A stretch of 64,000 nt of DNA from Gonatopus flavifemur (taxonomy: Eukaryota > Arthropoda > Insecta > Hymenoptera > Dryinidae): positions 23,286,001 to 23,350,000 of the forward strand of contig JAFFJZ010000004.1 in NCBI GenBank assembly GCA_018340375.1. Reading direction: 5' to 3'. Within the stretch, counting starts at the first letter, position 1; every line of letters begins with the position of its first letter. A program made the position numbers and the translations under genes. A model generated the notes under the pieces. That model was not told the DNA's origin and searched no databases. It was given only the letters and a program-made list of their open reading frames with translations. Positions 1 through 11,523 of this stretch are shown piece by piece.

Positions 1-290
1 TTTATTGAGTACATGAGCGCACAAATTTAAAATTGTCGTATCTCAATGAAAAAAAAAGATATTTCAGCAAACTCAACGGCATTTGGAAGAGGATGACTGA
101 TACTTTAAGGTGCATCTATTGGTTTTGTGAAAAAAATTACCTTTCGACTTTACGGAACCTCAAATATGCCAAAAAACAGTGTTTTCCACATTTTTAGGTC
201 GGAATATCCCAAATACCTGACGTGATATAGCAATTCTGGAGCCATATGCGGATTCAGCGCACCAAAATGCTTCAGAAAAATGTTGAATGA
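1..290. repeat. Diverged copy of a ~340-bp dispersed repeat
   Basis: The stretch around 195-290 (beginning ATATCCCAAATACCTGACG, then an 'attctgg' core and 'gcggattcagcgcacc') matches, with many changes, the two tandem units at 2776-3410. The same blocks occur in the same order: 'cccattttt', 'cctgacgtgat', 'caattctgg', 'cggatt', 'acttcagaaaa'. No reading frame is maintained. It is probably a non-coding dispersed repeat cut by the window edge. The family is not identified. Confidence 0.5.
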
Positions 291-305
291 ATGAAGGGGA
301 TTGAC

Positions 306-400
306 TTTGGATTGTATTCTACATGAAACACCTTGAGTAGGCCAGGCGCATCACAACGATACGCTAAATTTTTTTCTTGAGCGAAATACGGTAGAAAATG
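306..400 (-). pseudogene. Inverted fragment of the 664-2386 protein family
   Basis: About 95 bases on the minus strand match roughly 1308-1403 of the neighbouring plus-strand pseudogene, with about a dozen differences by eye. Both contain the blocks GTAGGCCAGGC, CATCACAAC and TTTTTTTCTTGAGC. It is therefore a short, oppositely oriented second copy of an internal piece of the same family, not an independent gene. The divergence suggests an old duplication or a second decayed insertion next to the first. Confidence 0.7.
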
Positions 401-663
401 CTTATAGCATATCACATAAATATATATTTATGCAATATGCTACACTATTATAATCAGACGCCTACAAAATTCTCGCGCCGGGCGGTAATATCCTTCGAGC
501 CAGCACTGCTGAGATCGTAGATTGTTTGTTGCTATGTTCAGACATTATTCCACTAATTCACTCGGAATGTACTGATTGTTGTTCTAATTTTTTCCTCCGT
601 GTACAAGTATCGAGTGTCCAGTAATTGTTGTGAATTTCGTGTATTGAAAAAAAAGTTTCACAA

Positions 664-2386
664 ATGGCTTCTCGAAAAGGTATCAATGCTCCAGATAACT
701 TCTGCTACATATGTGGAAATTATGTAATAAAGAGACAGCAACAAATAATTTCTAAATGTATTGAAGAACTATACGATAGCTATTTCAAAATCAACATAAA
801 AAACCAAGACAAACAATGGTCGCCTCATAAAGTGTGTTCGACATGTGTACGTGAACTTCGGAAATGGTCAAGAGGAGAAAAACATTGTTTTAGTTTACAG
901 ACTCCAATGATTTGGATGGAACCGCAAAATCATATCAACGATTGTTACTTCTGCTGTTCAAACATAAAAGGATTTAATTCTAAAAATAAAGCAGCGATAA
1001 GTTATCCTGATATTCGTTCTGTGATTTTACCTACGTATAAAGATCCTGATAGCAAAGAGTTATGCCATCCTGCCCAACCATTTTCATCTGATCCTAGTTT
1101 ATTTCAAGAGGCTATAATGAATACTTCAGATCCCGACGATGAATATTACGAGTGCAACGAAACACCACCACTGTTTTCTCAAAGTGAATTGAATGATTTG
1201 ACAAGAGATCTTAATCTTCCGAAAGATGCTGCGGAATAACTCGGTTCCAGATTGAAAGAAAAAAACATGCTGGATCGTACAACGAACTTTTATTGGTATA
1301 GAAATAGAGAGAAGGATTTTCTACCGTATTTTGCTCAAGAAAAAAATTTAGTGTATTGTTGTGATGTGCCTGGCCTACTGAAAATGTTTGATGTAGAATA
1401 CAATCCAAATGATTGGAGACTTTTATAGATTCTTCGAAACGGAGCCTCAAAGTAGTATTGTTACATACTGTTAATATATTTGCTTCTTTGCCTATTTGAC
1501 ATTCTACTCATTTGAAAGAATGTTATGAAAATTTGGATTTCGTCCTCAAAAAAATAAATTACTCCAATCATAACTGGACTATATGTGGTGATCTCAAAAT
1601 ATTAACTATGTTGCTTGGTCAACAAGGAGGGTATACAAAATACCCTGTTTTCTATGTGAATGGGATAGTAGGAATAGAGCACGACATTGGATCCAGAAAG
1701 ATTGGCCACAGAGAGCATCATTGAACCCTAGAAGTAAAAATGTTGTACACGAAACACTAGTTGACCGCTCCAAAATTCTGCTACCTCCGCTTCATATCAA
1801 ATTAGGCATTATGAAGCAATTCGTAAAGGCATTGCCTAAAGATGGTCTTTGTTTCAAATATTTATGTGATAAATTCAAGCATTTATCGGATGCGAAGATA
1901 AAAGAAGGCGTTTTTGTTGGTCCAGACATAAGGAAATTGATGCAAGATCCTGACTTTGAAAAAACTATGAATAAAACCGAGAAGCCCGCTTGGAAGTCAT
2001 TTAAGGAAGTCGTACAACATTTTTTAGGGAACAGAAAAAGCCCTGATTATGAAAATATAGTCAACAGCATGCTTAACAATTTCAAAACCCTGGGTTGTAA
2101 TATGAGTATAAAACTCCATTATTTGCATTCCCATATTGACTTTTCCCCGAGAATCTTGGTGCTGTCAGTGAAGAGCAAGGAGAGATTTCATCAAGACCTT
2201 AAGGTTATGGAGACCAGATATCAAGGAAGGTGGGACGTTAGAATGATGGCTGACTATTGCTGGATGTTAGAGAGAGATGAACCGAATCATGAGTACAACA
2301 GAAAGAGATCAAACAGAAGTTTTGAAGAAACTAGAAAAGATATCATAAGTCCTTTTGATTTATCTAGTATCTTAGGTCTTGTTTGA
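664..2386 (+). pseudogene. Broken member of a multicopy arthropod protein family (zinc-binding N-terminus)
   Basis: The first open segment (664-1239, 191 residues) begins at ATG and carries Cys pairs spaced like a small zinc-binding module (CYICG near residue 14, CSTC near 58, CYFCC near 97). The frame then meets a TAA at 1237 but stays recognisable, is shifted near 1424 by a lost T, contains a TGA near 1498, and shifts again near 1650. The last segment (1721-2386) includes LLPPLHIKLG, FVGPDIR, LGCNMS and RYQGRW. From memory these blocks typify an uncharacterised protein family present in many copies in arthropod and cnidarian genomes, suggesting a mobile or repeatedly copied origin. The biochemical role is unknown. 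With at least two stops and two frameshifts this copy cannot make the full protein. Confidence 0.75.
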
Positions 2387-2775
2387 AACCAGTGCAGCCC
2401 CATGTCTGAATTTTATATAAAACGTATATATTTTTCGTTCATACAAATTGTTTAAAAACTGTAAATATTCATATCTCACATAAAAATGAATCCCGATGTG
2501 CTGTAAAAACTGGCGTTATATTTTAGTTCCACAATCTGAATACCTGGAAAGGAACCATTATTGTTCGAAGGGAAAATAAAAACTTATATTCCGCAGGTCT
2601 GTGAATTATCAACCCTTTGGGGAACCCATTTTTGAAGGAAATTTTCCTTGAATATGTGAACATATAAGTTTTTGGGTCGCTGAATAAGAATATCATATTA
2701 GAAAATTAGAATTTTCATTCCCATACATCCTGGCAGCACCCTCAGGAGATCCTAGAAATATTATAATCTTGGGGA

Positions 2776-3410
2776 TATATTTCACAACTTGGAATACTCG
2801 TAACTCTGCAAGGAGAAATTGTAGGTCACCGATTAATAGCTTATCTTGAAGAGTAAGAGTAGTACTGGATGATGCAATTAGAAGAAAAGACTAAAAAAAA
2901 TTGTGCACTCAGTACATGAATTCCAAAGTAATCAAAAAACCCATTTTTCGTGGACCTAATCTTAAATATCTTGAAATGCTTACGCGATGGCCCAATCCTG
3001 ACTCCGGATTTGGATTCTACGCAGAAAATTACTTCAGAAAAGAGAATTTCATTTGAAGGAGAATTTCATTGTCGATCAGTGTAATAAATGCGAATACTCA
3101 TTCTGTTGTTGGGACATATTACATAACTTAGAATGGTCGTAACTTTGCGAGAAAAAATCGTACATGAACGTTCAATAGCTCATTTTAAACGGGAAGAGTA
3201 GTGCAAATTGATGAAGTTGAGAGAAAAGATCAGAAAAATTTTATGCGTCCTGTACATAACCTCAAAAGTAGCGAAAAACCGCATTTTTCGCGTATTTACC
3301 CTCAGATATCTCAAAATCCTGACGTGATAGCCCAATTCTGGCTCCGGATTCGGATTCTACGCAGCAAATTACTTCGGAAAATGGTCACCAGTTCCAAGGG
3401 GGAAAAACCT
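2776..3410. repeat. Two tandem units of a ~340-bp degenerate repeat
   Basis: Unit 1 (about 2776-3060) and unit 2 (about 3115-3410) align along their length. Both contain 'acaactt(a)gaat', a 'cgtaact' core, 'aatagct(c/t)at', 'agagtagt', 'gagaaaaga', a 'cccatttttcg' block, 'cccaat(c/t)ctg', CTCCGGATT(T/C)GGATTCT and 'aaattacttc(a/g)gaaaa'. A third, diverged copy opens the window. No coding potential is visible. This could be degraded satellite-like DNA or remains of a longer transposon. Confidence 0.65.
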
Positions 3411-3422
3411 CGCAGGCCTGTG

Positions 3423-3597
3423 TTATCAATACTTCATAAAGAATAGAGAAACATAGGATTTTTCCAAAAATCGCACGTGAGATTTTACAAAAATAGTAAC
3501 AAAATTTCAATATCCTACTATTCACTTTGTGAAATTTTGTATGCGACTTCTGGAAAGTTCATATGTTTCTCTATTCTTTATTAAGTATTGATAATTT
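3423..3597. mobile_element. 175-bp fold-back MITE
   Basis: The two ends are inverted repeats over most of their length. The left end TTATCAATACTTCATAAAG followed by AATAGAGAAACATA is mirrored by the right end, which reads CTTTATTAAGTATTGATAA after TATGTTTCTCTATT. The inner arms ('aaaatttcaatatcctacta', 'gcgac/gcac') also pair, so the element can form one long hairpin with almost no loop. It has no coding capacity. No target duplication could be assigned. Confidence 0.75.
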
Positions 3598-4235
3598 ATC
3601 ATTGTTTGTCGAATACAATTCTACAAAAGAGTGGACCGTTTTGTCTTTATTATGCGTTTAAGAAAAATTCTCAGATTTTGAGATTACTATATTCTCGACC
3701 TGCATTTTCCTCCGTGTGGCATCACTCTTGAGTCAAAGACAGTGGAAAAGAGACATTTTCAGTCCAATTTTCGAGAGTTCAAATGAACGGGTTAATAAAC
3801 GTTCCATGTTCACAGAATCGATATACTCAAAGAAATTCTTATTGATCCACAAGGGGAATGCGTATGTTCAGGAATTTCAACACTTACCGTGGGCAAAGGG
3901 GTGGGGAAACATAAATGTAGAGTTCATGGGAAGAGGGGAGGTGGAATAATCCTTCAATTCTGTTTCCTCTTGGAAATATTTCCTACAGCGATACATACGC
4001 AGGATGCTTTCATGAATTGATCTAAAAACATTTGATCACATTTGGAAAAACTTAGTGGATGTGAAATTCCTGTGCTTGTTGACATCGTAGAATAATTTGT
4101 ACCCTCACGATAAAGTTTGAAATGAATCAAACGAAAATTTCCATCCGAAATTTACCATCCTGGTGTAAAAAAGTAGGCAGTTTAAAATGAATAACTCAGG
4201 AGTTGTTCTTTGAAAACTAGACATGAAAAGAATAC
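3598..4235. other. Intergenic, nothing recognised
   Basis: AT-rich sequence with only short, unsupported reading frames. No repeat, RNA gene or regulatory element is recognised. Confidence 0.5.
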
Positions 4236-4530
4236 ACCCACGTAGAAATTCCGGTACTGAGCCGATGGTGACGAACGGATCGGTACTGCAAAGGTATGGG
4301 TCACCAACGGTTGTCTGCCGATTGCGGATCGGTACTGAACCGACTTTATTTTAAGTTCGTATCGGTACGGGTTCGATATTTGAACCAACCGTTATTGACC
4401 ACTTTTCCACCAATGTTGGATTAACAACGGCACAATTTTAATACGCAAGCGTTGGCCTCCAACATTGATTCGGCACCGAACCAATGTGAATAAATATCTC
4501 TTATACTTTGAGAGAAGACTTGATTGGCCA
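4236..4530. repeat. Motif-iterated repeat (ATCGGTACTGAACCG family)
   Basis: It starts with CACCCACGTAGAAATTCCGG, similar to the left end of the element at 4757. The interior repeats GGTACTG with an accompanying CCGA/CGGA, and the palindromic partner ACCAACGGTTG. It looks like one end of a MITE interrupted by, or abutting, the element at 4531. A diverged relative may lie at 22600-22720 ('acggtaacggtcaccaaccg'). Confidence 0.5.
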
Positions 4531-4756
4531 CACTGAAAAAAAGGCAGGTCACAGTTATCAAATGATACTCTCGAATATGACCAATCAAATATTCGATAAC
4601 ATTAATGAAATATCAATGATATCTATTAAATATTCGATAATGATAAACATGATTTATAAACATTATTGAATATTCGATTAATGTTATCGAATATTTGATT
4701 GGTCATATTCAAAAATATCATTTGATAACTGTTACCAGCCTTTTTTTTTTTCAGTG
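4531..4756. mobile_element. 226-bp MITE with CACTG ends
   Basis: Left end CACTGAAAAAAAGGCAGGTC; right end, read as reverse complement, CACTGAAAAAAAAAAAGGCTGG. The arms continue as inverted repeats through 'acagttatcaaatgatact' and 'gaatatgaccaatcaaatat' almost to the centre, so the whole element is a hairpin rich in ATATTCGATAA. It is non-coding. Similar CACTG-ended elements occur at 14886, 19703 and 20105. The parental superfamily is not determined. Confidence 0.8.
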
Positions 4757-5154
4757 CACGTAGAAATTGACAAATGGTCCAACACCGGCTTGATACAGGC
4801 TGCTAGTTTGCAACCGTTGGCGGTCATCCTATGATCCAATAGTAAATTTCACTCTAAATTCCCCCTAGTGCAGAAATTTTGATAATGCATTCAAAACCTT
4901 CCAAAGTTACAATAGCGCGAATAACGGTTGAGTAACAGTCGTTGGTACTTGAATACCGATCAATATTAGTAGTATTAGTTCTCAATGTCGGAACTGCACT
5001 GATTTTCAGTACTGAATTGATGTTGGTAACCGGTACCGGATCAGAGTTATTTGGCGTTATCATTCCGTAGTCCGACCGACACCGGCCGCCAACGGTTGCA
5101 CACTGGCAGCCTGTATTAAGCCGGTACTGGACCATCCGTCAATTTTCTATGTGG
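4757..5154. mobile_element. ~400-bp MITE with long terminal inverted repeats
   Basis: The left end CACGTAGAAATTGACAAATGG continues with 'tccaacaccggcttgatacaggctgc' and 'gcaaccgttggcgg'. The right end mirrors this over about 70 bp ('ccgccaacggttgca', 'gcagcctgtattaagccggtactggacca', 'gtcaattttctatgtgg'). The interior repeats GGTACTG/CAGTACC and CCGGTACCGG. It directly abuts the element at 4531-4756. No coding capacity. Confidence 0.75.
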
Positions 5155-8100
5155 GCATATTGTTCAATTACATGTTATTTTAATTGCTCGAAAGATGCTC
5201 ATTTGAGACTAGGTGAGAAAGATTCACGAAAAACTGGACCAGAAGTGGCCATTATAAGGGCCCGATTAGAGGTCGATTCTGACCTAGCATCTATCTCCTG
5301 GTGATGTCTTCAGGAAATCTTAAGGACATTGTAAAATTCTCAGGAAACCCGAGAACTTCGCCAGAAAAAGTCTGCTGTGTTGAGAAGGGTTAAAGCATTG
5401 CGAGCTATAATTCTCCCATTGACACTGGACGAAATATCATCATTCATCTTCAAAAATTGTATTTGGTGCGAGGGCATGTTTACTGCGAGTTTCCAAATTA
5501 TAAGGATACGGGAAACTCTCTTGTGATCAATTTTTTCCTAACTTCCTTGATATGAAAATATATTCTGATTTCCTATTGATATCATAAAAATTTATATGGT
5601 TAAACAATCGTATGTTGTTCTGTAATATGTTTTCGTGATAAATTCTACACAAATCAAAATTTTAACGAGCGATTATAATATTTGGGAATTTTAGTGCTCT
5701 ATTATCATCCCGGAAATTCACCGATGCGATACAGGCTTTGATTGTCACCCGCAGAACCGAGGTTCGATCTTCCCTCGGGGAAATTTTCAACCATGCATTG
5801 ATTATCTCCTATGAAAAAATCAGGCATACACACGATAACAATGTTTCAGTCAAGGAAATTATTCTTTTCTTAGCGAAACTTAGTTTTTTCTAGATATTTG
5901 ACGTTCTCGCAGTATGGCTGCAATATTACTGTGATTAAAAACCACGGACATAAGATGTTGCGGAATATTGCAGCAATATCACTTTCAAATATTGCAGTAT
6001 CACAAAATGATATTGGTGCAATATTATGTGCTGAGGAAAATAATATCGTTGCCACAATAGACTGCATCACGAGTTTATATGTTTCATAATCATGCAGTGT
6101 GTTCTATCAGTTAGAAACATTCAAGCTCAAACACGAAAATATTTTATGTTCACGGTGGTTATCGTAGGTCAATTCAATTGCTCATGGAAGTTCTGTTGGA
6201 ACAATTAATCGTATAAAACTCATCACAAGAACGAAATCATGATTCCCCATGGTATATTAAATGTGCTAGGAAAGGTCAGAATTTTCGATACGATTGAACC
6301 TTTTCAACCATAACCATGAAGCAACGTATTCAAGCATAATCGGAGTAATCAGGTGGAAGTGACGGTGGGCGTTGATGGTGCACACGTAGAGTCACGATTC
6401 TCGTGAATTTACTAGGAAGCGGAAGTAACGAACCACGAACCGCACATTAATGATGAATTTTGCAAAGACGAGAAGGCATCCCTTGAGAGAAAGGAAGAAG
6501 GATGAGATAGTCGAGATCGATGGAAGATACCAGGAATCATTGAGTTACCAACAACTTCTGTATTCATCCAGTTGCCTACGAATTGCTGAATTTTGTAACA
6601 AACACGAATCTTGTTTACTACTTTTAGATTTTGTGGAATAATGGATCAATTAGGATCAGATCTAATCGCGAGACTTCACTTTACCGAATCAGACGTCTTG
6701 AGCAAAGTAAGTATTTGTTCGGTTCCACAAATTGACCTGATTGAGTAGATATAAACAAGATACTTGGAGAACAAATATAACATCAATTAGTATGAAGTGC
6801 GGCAGTTATGAAGTACACTTTCCATTATGATGAAGAGAAAGATATGCATGAAATTTATCATTATACTTCCCACGCTGTATACTGGCAATGGCACCCATCA
6901 GATATTGGATGGACATCCGAATGTCCGCCTAATATGCTTCGAATATGCTATCAAATATCCATCATATTTTGGACGTACATAAGATAATTTGAAAAAAAAA
7001 ATTAAAAAAAACTTCTCTTGAGTGTTACTTCAGGGTGTCTCCTGGTCCTTGAAATTCAACGGAATTCCAAGGATTGGACACCCTTTTAGGGTTGAGCGAT
7101 ATATCTGGAACTGTAATTTTGTCACAGATGTTGAAAACACAATCACTACCTGTGATTCAATGTGAAAAATATCGGTCACAAAATACTCTGATAGTTTCCA
7201 GTAGACTCTCCTAATAGACAAATGGATAAGTTTCGCACATACAAATCCTGTCTAAAAATATGCCGTTCAGATATGTCCAAAAATTGACTTCAACATGTCT
7301 ACGATGTTCATTCATGTCCATTTCTTCAAAATTTTCAACGAAGTCAAATTTGGTGTCTATTATTTGAGCAAATCGCGTTTGAGGTGTTCAATACATGATA
7401 TCCAAGGTAGGTTTATAGTTGAGGGGTTCCATGCAATAACTTGACAGGTGCTCGAAACAATATATTGTCCACGTTGTGAAGTGGAGAGTCAAAATTGACA
7501 ATTGGAAATTAAGAAAGAAAACAAAATTATATCATTTTGACGTAATGTTCACTAAAAATTATTTAATTTGACGACATTTTGACTAAGTTGGTTTCATAGG
7601 GGAATGATAGTTTTTCAAGAATAAGCCCAAGGTTCTTTGGACGATTTTCTTCTGTGATCAATAGTTTCTGCCTGTTGTTTCATTACATGGAACTCCTGAA
7701 TTTGTCGGCCTGTCTTGACATGCTTGAAATGCATCTAAAACTTCCTCACAATGTCCAATTGTCCAACAAATGTCCATTTGTTTCAAATCTCGGATATTCA
7801 TCTAACGTTCACCAATGGTCTGAGTAGCCCATAAGAAATCCGTTTAATCTGAATAGCTGTTAGTTCGAATAGAAGTTGTTCCCAATTTGAATAGTCCAAA
7901 AGTCTGTTATGAACCTTATTTATGAAATGTTCAGTGTTGAGCATCGAAATTCAAAGAAAAGAGAGCTCACATAGCCCCTCTTATTGTTGTAATGTAGGTA
8001 CTCTACACTGATCTCCTTACACGCAGAAAAATAATCTGCCCATTCAACCACAATAGTCATTATTTTTCACCACAAATCAGAATAAAATTTGGGACAGGTA

Positions 8101-8518
8101 CAAAGTTTAGTAACGTATAACACAAGCTTCGAATACAATATAAAGCAAAACGATATATTTGTGACCAGATCAGCAGTAGTACTTGGAACAAATTGTGGTG
8201 AAGTGTACCACAAAAATTGAGTTGAATGTATCCAGATATTGTCACAGTGTTTGATATACATGTGGAGTAGAAATGACCACAAGTTGGTGAGTATTTGAGA
8301 TATCCTTCTACTGTTCGAGAAATTTTCATCCCTCAGAAACATCCAAACCTGGCCCACCTAACCTATCACCTACCTAAACGATCGGTCCTAATAGTTGGAG
8401 CTAACACGCGATGTTAAATTACTGTCACTTATGTTCACTACGTCTTAATGTTTGATATGTTGAACATATATTCAACAGCCTGTAACTGAAGATAATATAT
8501 GTATTAACGTTTTGAGCA
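5155..8518. other. Long non-coding interval with weak repeats
   Basis: No credible gene is visible. Around 5750-5780 a GAGGTTCGATC string resembles a tRNA B-box, but no complete cloverleaf is evident. At 5905-6065 a GCAATATT/AATATTGC motif recurs about six times, resembling the motif-iterated MITEs elsewhere. Between 6920 and 7800 'atgtcc/ggacat' recurs in both orientations, perhaps marking the ends of an old element. The short reading frames (e.g. 5898-6089, 6450-6641, 7030-7221, 8060-8357) show no protein-like conservation. Confidence 0.5.
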
Positions 8519-8520
8519 TA

Positions 8521-9794
8521 CCTTCTGGTCAAAAAGTACCCGGAATTCTTTATTCAAACAAACCGCGCTTGAGATATTGTCGGAATCTTTTGTTTTCCAT
8601 GTTATTTCATCTGTTATTTAGCGCTCAAATGTCTGTTTGCGCCTCATTCGTCAGAAGTTAGTGCATGTTGCCTTGTAAACGAGTCAGTGTTTGTTGTATT
8701 CTGCGAATTTCGCAATGTCGAATTTGGTTGAGCAAAGAGTTTGTCTAAAATTTTGTGTTTTTAACAAAATTTCATGTGCGGAAGCGTTGAAGATGTTAAC
8801 AGAAACCTACGGGGACTCGACGATGTCAAAAACACGATTGTGGTTGATGATTTGCCTCGTTCCGGTCGTCCATCCACCAGTTTCATTGACGAAAATATTG
8901 ATAAAATTAAAGAAATCGTCCTCGCAAATCGTCGTGTGAGCATTAGGGAGATAGCATCCGATCTTGGTGTCTCGTTCGGATCGGTGCAGAACGTTATGCA
9001 CAATATTTTGGCCATGAGACGAGTTGAAGCACGGTTTGTGCCGAGAGTGTTGAATTTGTTGCAGAAACAGCATCGCATCGATGTTGCTAAAGAAATGCTT
9101 TCTTTGGGCCAAAATGTTATCCAAGGCATCATTACCGGTGACGAAACATGGGTCTATGAATATGACATCGAAACTAACCAACAATCATCGGAGTGGCGCT
9201 TTTCAGACGAGTCAAAACCTAAAAAACCGCGACGGAGTCGATCTAAAATCAAGGTTTTGTTGACTGTTTTCTTTGATTGCCGTGGTGTGGTCCACTCCGA
9301 ATTTCTCCTACCGGGTCAGGCAGCGAATAAGGAATATTACGTGAGCGTATTGAAGCGTTTGAGGGAAAACATTCGTCGCAAGAGACCAGAATTGTGGAGA
9401 GATAACTCGTGGTTTCTTCATCACAATAACGCACCGGCACAACCATCTCATCTTGTACGCGATTATTTGACTAAAAACAATGTTCATACCGTTCTTCAAG
9501 CTCCGTATTCACCTGATATGGCTCCTTGTGATTTTTTCCTATTCCCACGACTCAAGTTACCACTTCGCGGAAAGCGCTTTGAGACGATTGAGGCGATAAA
9601 GTACAATTCGCAGAAGGAACTAAAGGCGATTCCAAAATCGGCCTATGCAAAATGTTTTGAAGATTGAAAGAAGCGTTGGTATATATGTATTGCTTGCAAT
9701 GGAGATTACTTCGAAGGAAATAAAGTGAATATCGATGAATAATTGAACCGTTTTCGTTTCATTAAGAAATTCCGGGTCCCTTTTGATCAGAAGG
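8521..9794 (+). mobile_element. Mariner transposon, 1,274 bp, inactive
   Basis: Both ends are flanked by TA (8519-8520 and 9795-9796), the target duplication of Tc1/mariner elements. The left end is CCTTCTGGTCAAAAAGTACC. The right end, reverse complemented, is CCTTCTGATCAAAAGGGACC, and the similarity extends about 40 bp. The length is normal for mariner. The single gene inside is a transposase broken by a deletion, a nonsense codon and loss of a catalytic Asp. It is unrelated at the ends to the mariner families at 15844/52846 and 38356. Confidence 0.93.
8715..9742 (+). pseudogene. Mariner transposase (DD34D type), defective
   Basis: The N-terminus starts at ATG 8715 (MSNLVEQRVCLKFCVFN), the helix-turn-helix region. 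Just after TMSKTR near 8830 an internal deletion removes the expected linker (normally a Trp-Tyr-rich stretch) and shifts the frame. The downstream frame continues through DDLPRSGRPS, the second helix-turn-helix (VSIREIASDLGVS) and the catalytic domain. The first Asp is intact (TGDETWVY). The second is Asn in HHNNAPA (codon AAT at 9425) where the family has HDNAPA. The third lies in SPDMAPCDFF with DD34D spacing. A Trp codon became TGA at 9665, and the tail (GDYFEGN) continues in frame to 9742. The enzyme would cut and join DNA during cut-and-paste transposition; this copy cannot. Confidence 0.92.
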
Positions 9795-10013
9795 TATATA
9801 AAATTCGTTTTATTGGTTAATTCCTTTTTAACACTTAACTTTGTGCAAAGTGAATTCAAATTCAGTTCAATTGATTCAGATTTGAGTGACATCAAATAAA
9901 TTTCTGAGTTGATTAACACTTTACTTCACTGAACTCACTTCATAGCACGAATTCACTTAACTCCCTTCATTTCACTTCAATTCACCCACTTCGATGATTT
10001 GTATCTGATTTTA
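9795..10013. repeat. Short spacer with CACTT-rich low-complexity DNA
   Basis: Between the mariner and the next element, 9920-10000 is dominated by 'cactt', 'aactc' and 'ttcact' permutations (a degenerate simple repeat). No gene is present. Confidence 0.5.
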
Positions 10014-10132
10014 CAGGGTGTCTAGCAAAATATGATTTTGAAATTCCCGAATTTTTTCAGGATTTTTTGGGAAATTCCCGGATTGAAAATAAAATGCACA
10101 CACATCAATTTCAATTAACATTTTCGATGGCA

Positions 10133-10502
10133 CACGGAGAGAAAAAATTTGCTGACGCAGCAAATCGAGGTATTATATATAGAATAACAAAATTTTTTGC
10201 TGACCTAGCTAAAAATTTGCTATAACAGCAATCGTGTTAGCTACGACAGCAATTTTTTAGCTGTGGCAGCAAAAAATGTTTGCTCTGCCAGCAAATTTTC
10301 AGTATTACATATAGAATAGCAAACAAATTTTGCTGGGATAGCAAACATTTTTTGCTGCCACAGCGAAAAATTCGCTGTCGCAGCTAACAAGATTGCTGGA
10401 ACAGCAAATAGTTTGCTGTCACAGCAAAAAATTTGCTGCTCTGGCAAAAGGAACCCAGCAAAAGTAGATTTCGCTGCCACAGCGAATTCCTTTTTCTCCG
10501 TG
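10133..10502. mobile_element. MITE of CAGCAAA-module family, copy 1 (370 bp)
   Basis: The ends are CACGGAGAGAAAAAA and its inverse TTTTTCTCCGTG. The interior is almost entirely made of short modules such as TTTGCTGNNNCAGCAAA, with TTAGCT, TTCGCTG and GCAATCG variants spaced roughly 15-20 bp apart in both orientations. Copy 2 (10649) has the same length and orientation. Open frames across this DNA (e.g. 10241-10480 minus) are a by-product of the modules and are not genes. Confidence 0.85.
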
Positions 10503-10648
10503 CATAATACAATCTAATAAGAAAAATGAATATTCAAATATTGATCATTTTAAATGGACATGTTTTCAATCAATAATCCAAATCATTCATATCCAACTCG
10601 GCTCCATTTAATCATAATGCGTTTTGAAAATAAAATCAAGTATATCAA

Positions 10649-11018
10649 TACGGATAGAAAAAATTTGCTGACGCAGCAAATCGAGGTATTATTTATGGAA
10701 TAGCAAAATTTTTTGCTGACCTAGCTAAAAATTTGCTATAACAGCAATCGTCTTAGCTACGACAGCAATTTTTTAGCTGTGGCAGCAGAAAATGTTTGCT
10801 CCGCCAGCAAATTTTCAGTATTATATACAGAATAGCGAACAAATTTTGCTGGGATAGCAAACATTTTTTGCTGCCACAGCTGAAAATTCGCTATCACAGC
10901 TAACAAGATTGCTGGAACAGCAAATAGTTTGCTGTCACAGCAAAAAATTTGCTGCTCTGGCAAAAGGAACCCAGCAAAAGTAGATTTCGCTGCCACAGCG
11001 AATTCCTCTTTCTCCGTG
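10649..11018. mobile_element. MITE of CAGCAAA-module family, copy 2 (370 bp)
   Basis: Near-identical in order and length to copy 1 over its whole extent ('gacgcagcaaatcgaggtatt' near the left end, 'agcgaattcctctttctccgtg' at the right). Only scattered substitutions separate the two, which indicates recent common ancestry. The left terminus is slightly decayed (ACGGATAG instead of ACGGAGAG). Confidence 0.85.
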
Positions 11019-11523
11019 AAGTACATCTCAAAGAAGTTAGAAACAGACTATTTCACGAACATTTGGAAATTCTTTCGAAAATTCTTGAAACAGTCGCAAG
11101 ACCTCTGAGAGGATATTTGGAACAACTTTCAAATCTCCCCCAGGTAGAAATATTCGATTAGATCCTATTACAAATGGTGAAATTTCTGATCAAATATCAT
11201 TGAATTCCATTGAAACCTATTCATTCTCCCATTCGTCAATGAGATTTTATAGATTATTTGTGACAGGGTCGTGAAATAGGACTTCTTGAGTTGTGTAAGG
11301 TTTCTGGAATTCTATAAGAATTCAAAAAGAATTTTTTTTCCGAGAATTCTTTAGTGAATCATTCATTGCTGTCTAGACCTGGCCGGAGGAATTATTCTGA
11401 AAATATCTGAGAATCTTTGCATAACTCTCAAAGTTATAACAAAAAATATCAATATTTGATATAATCAATATTCATTTCAGTTAAGATTTAAAATGATCAA
11501 TATTCAATATAATTAATTATTCG
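11019..11523. other. Interior spacer between MITE copies
   Basis: AT-rich DNA inside the 10014-11993 element. It holds no reading frame of note beyond a 70-codon frame (10949-11161) that starts inside MITE copy 2. Nothing else is recognised. Confidence 0.45.

Noticed and set aside
5735..5795. A tRNA gene suggested by GAGGTTCGATC
   Set aside because: No acceptor stem, D-arm or anticodon arm could be paired in the preceding 60 bases.
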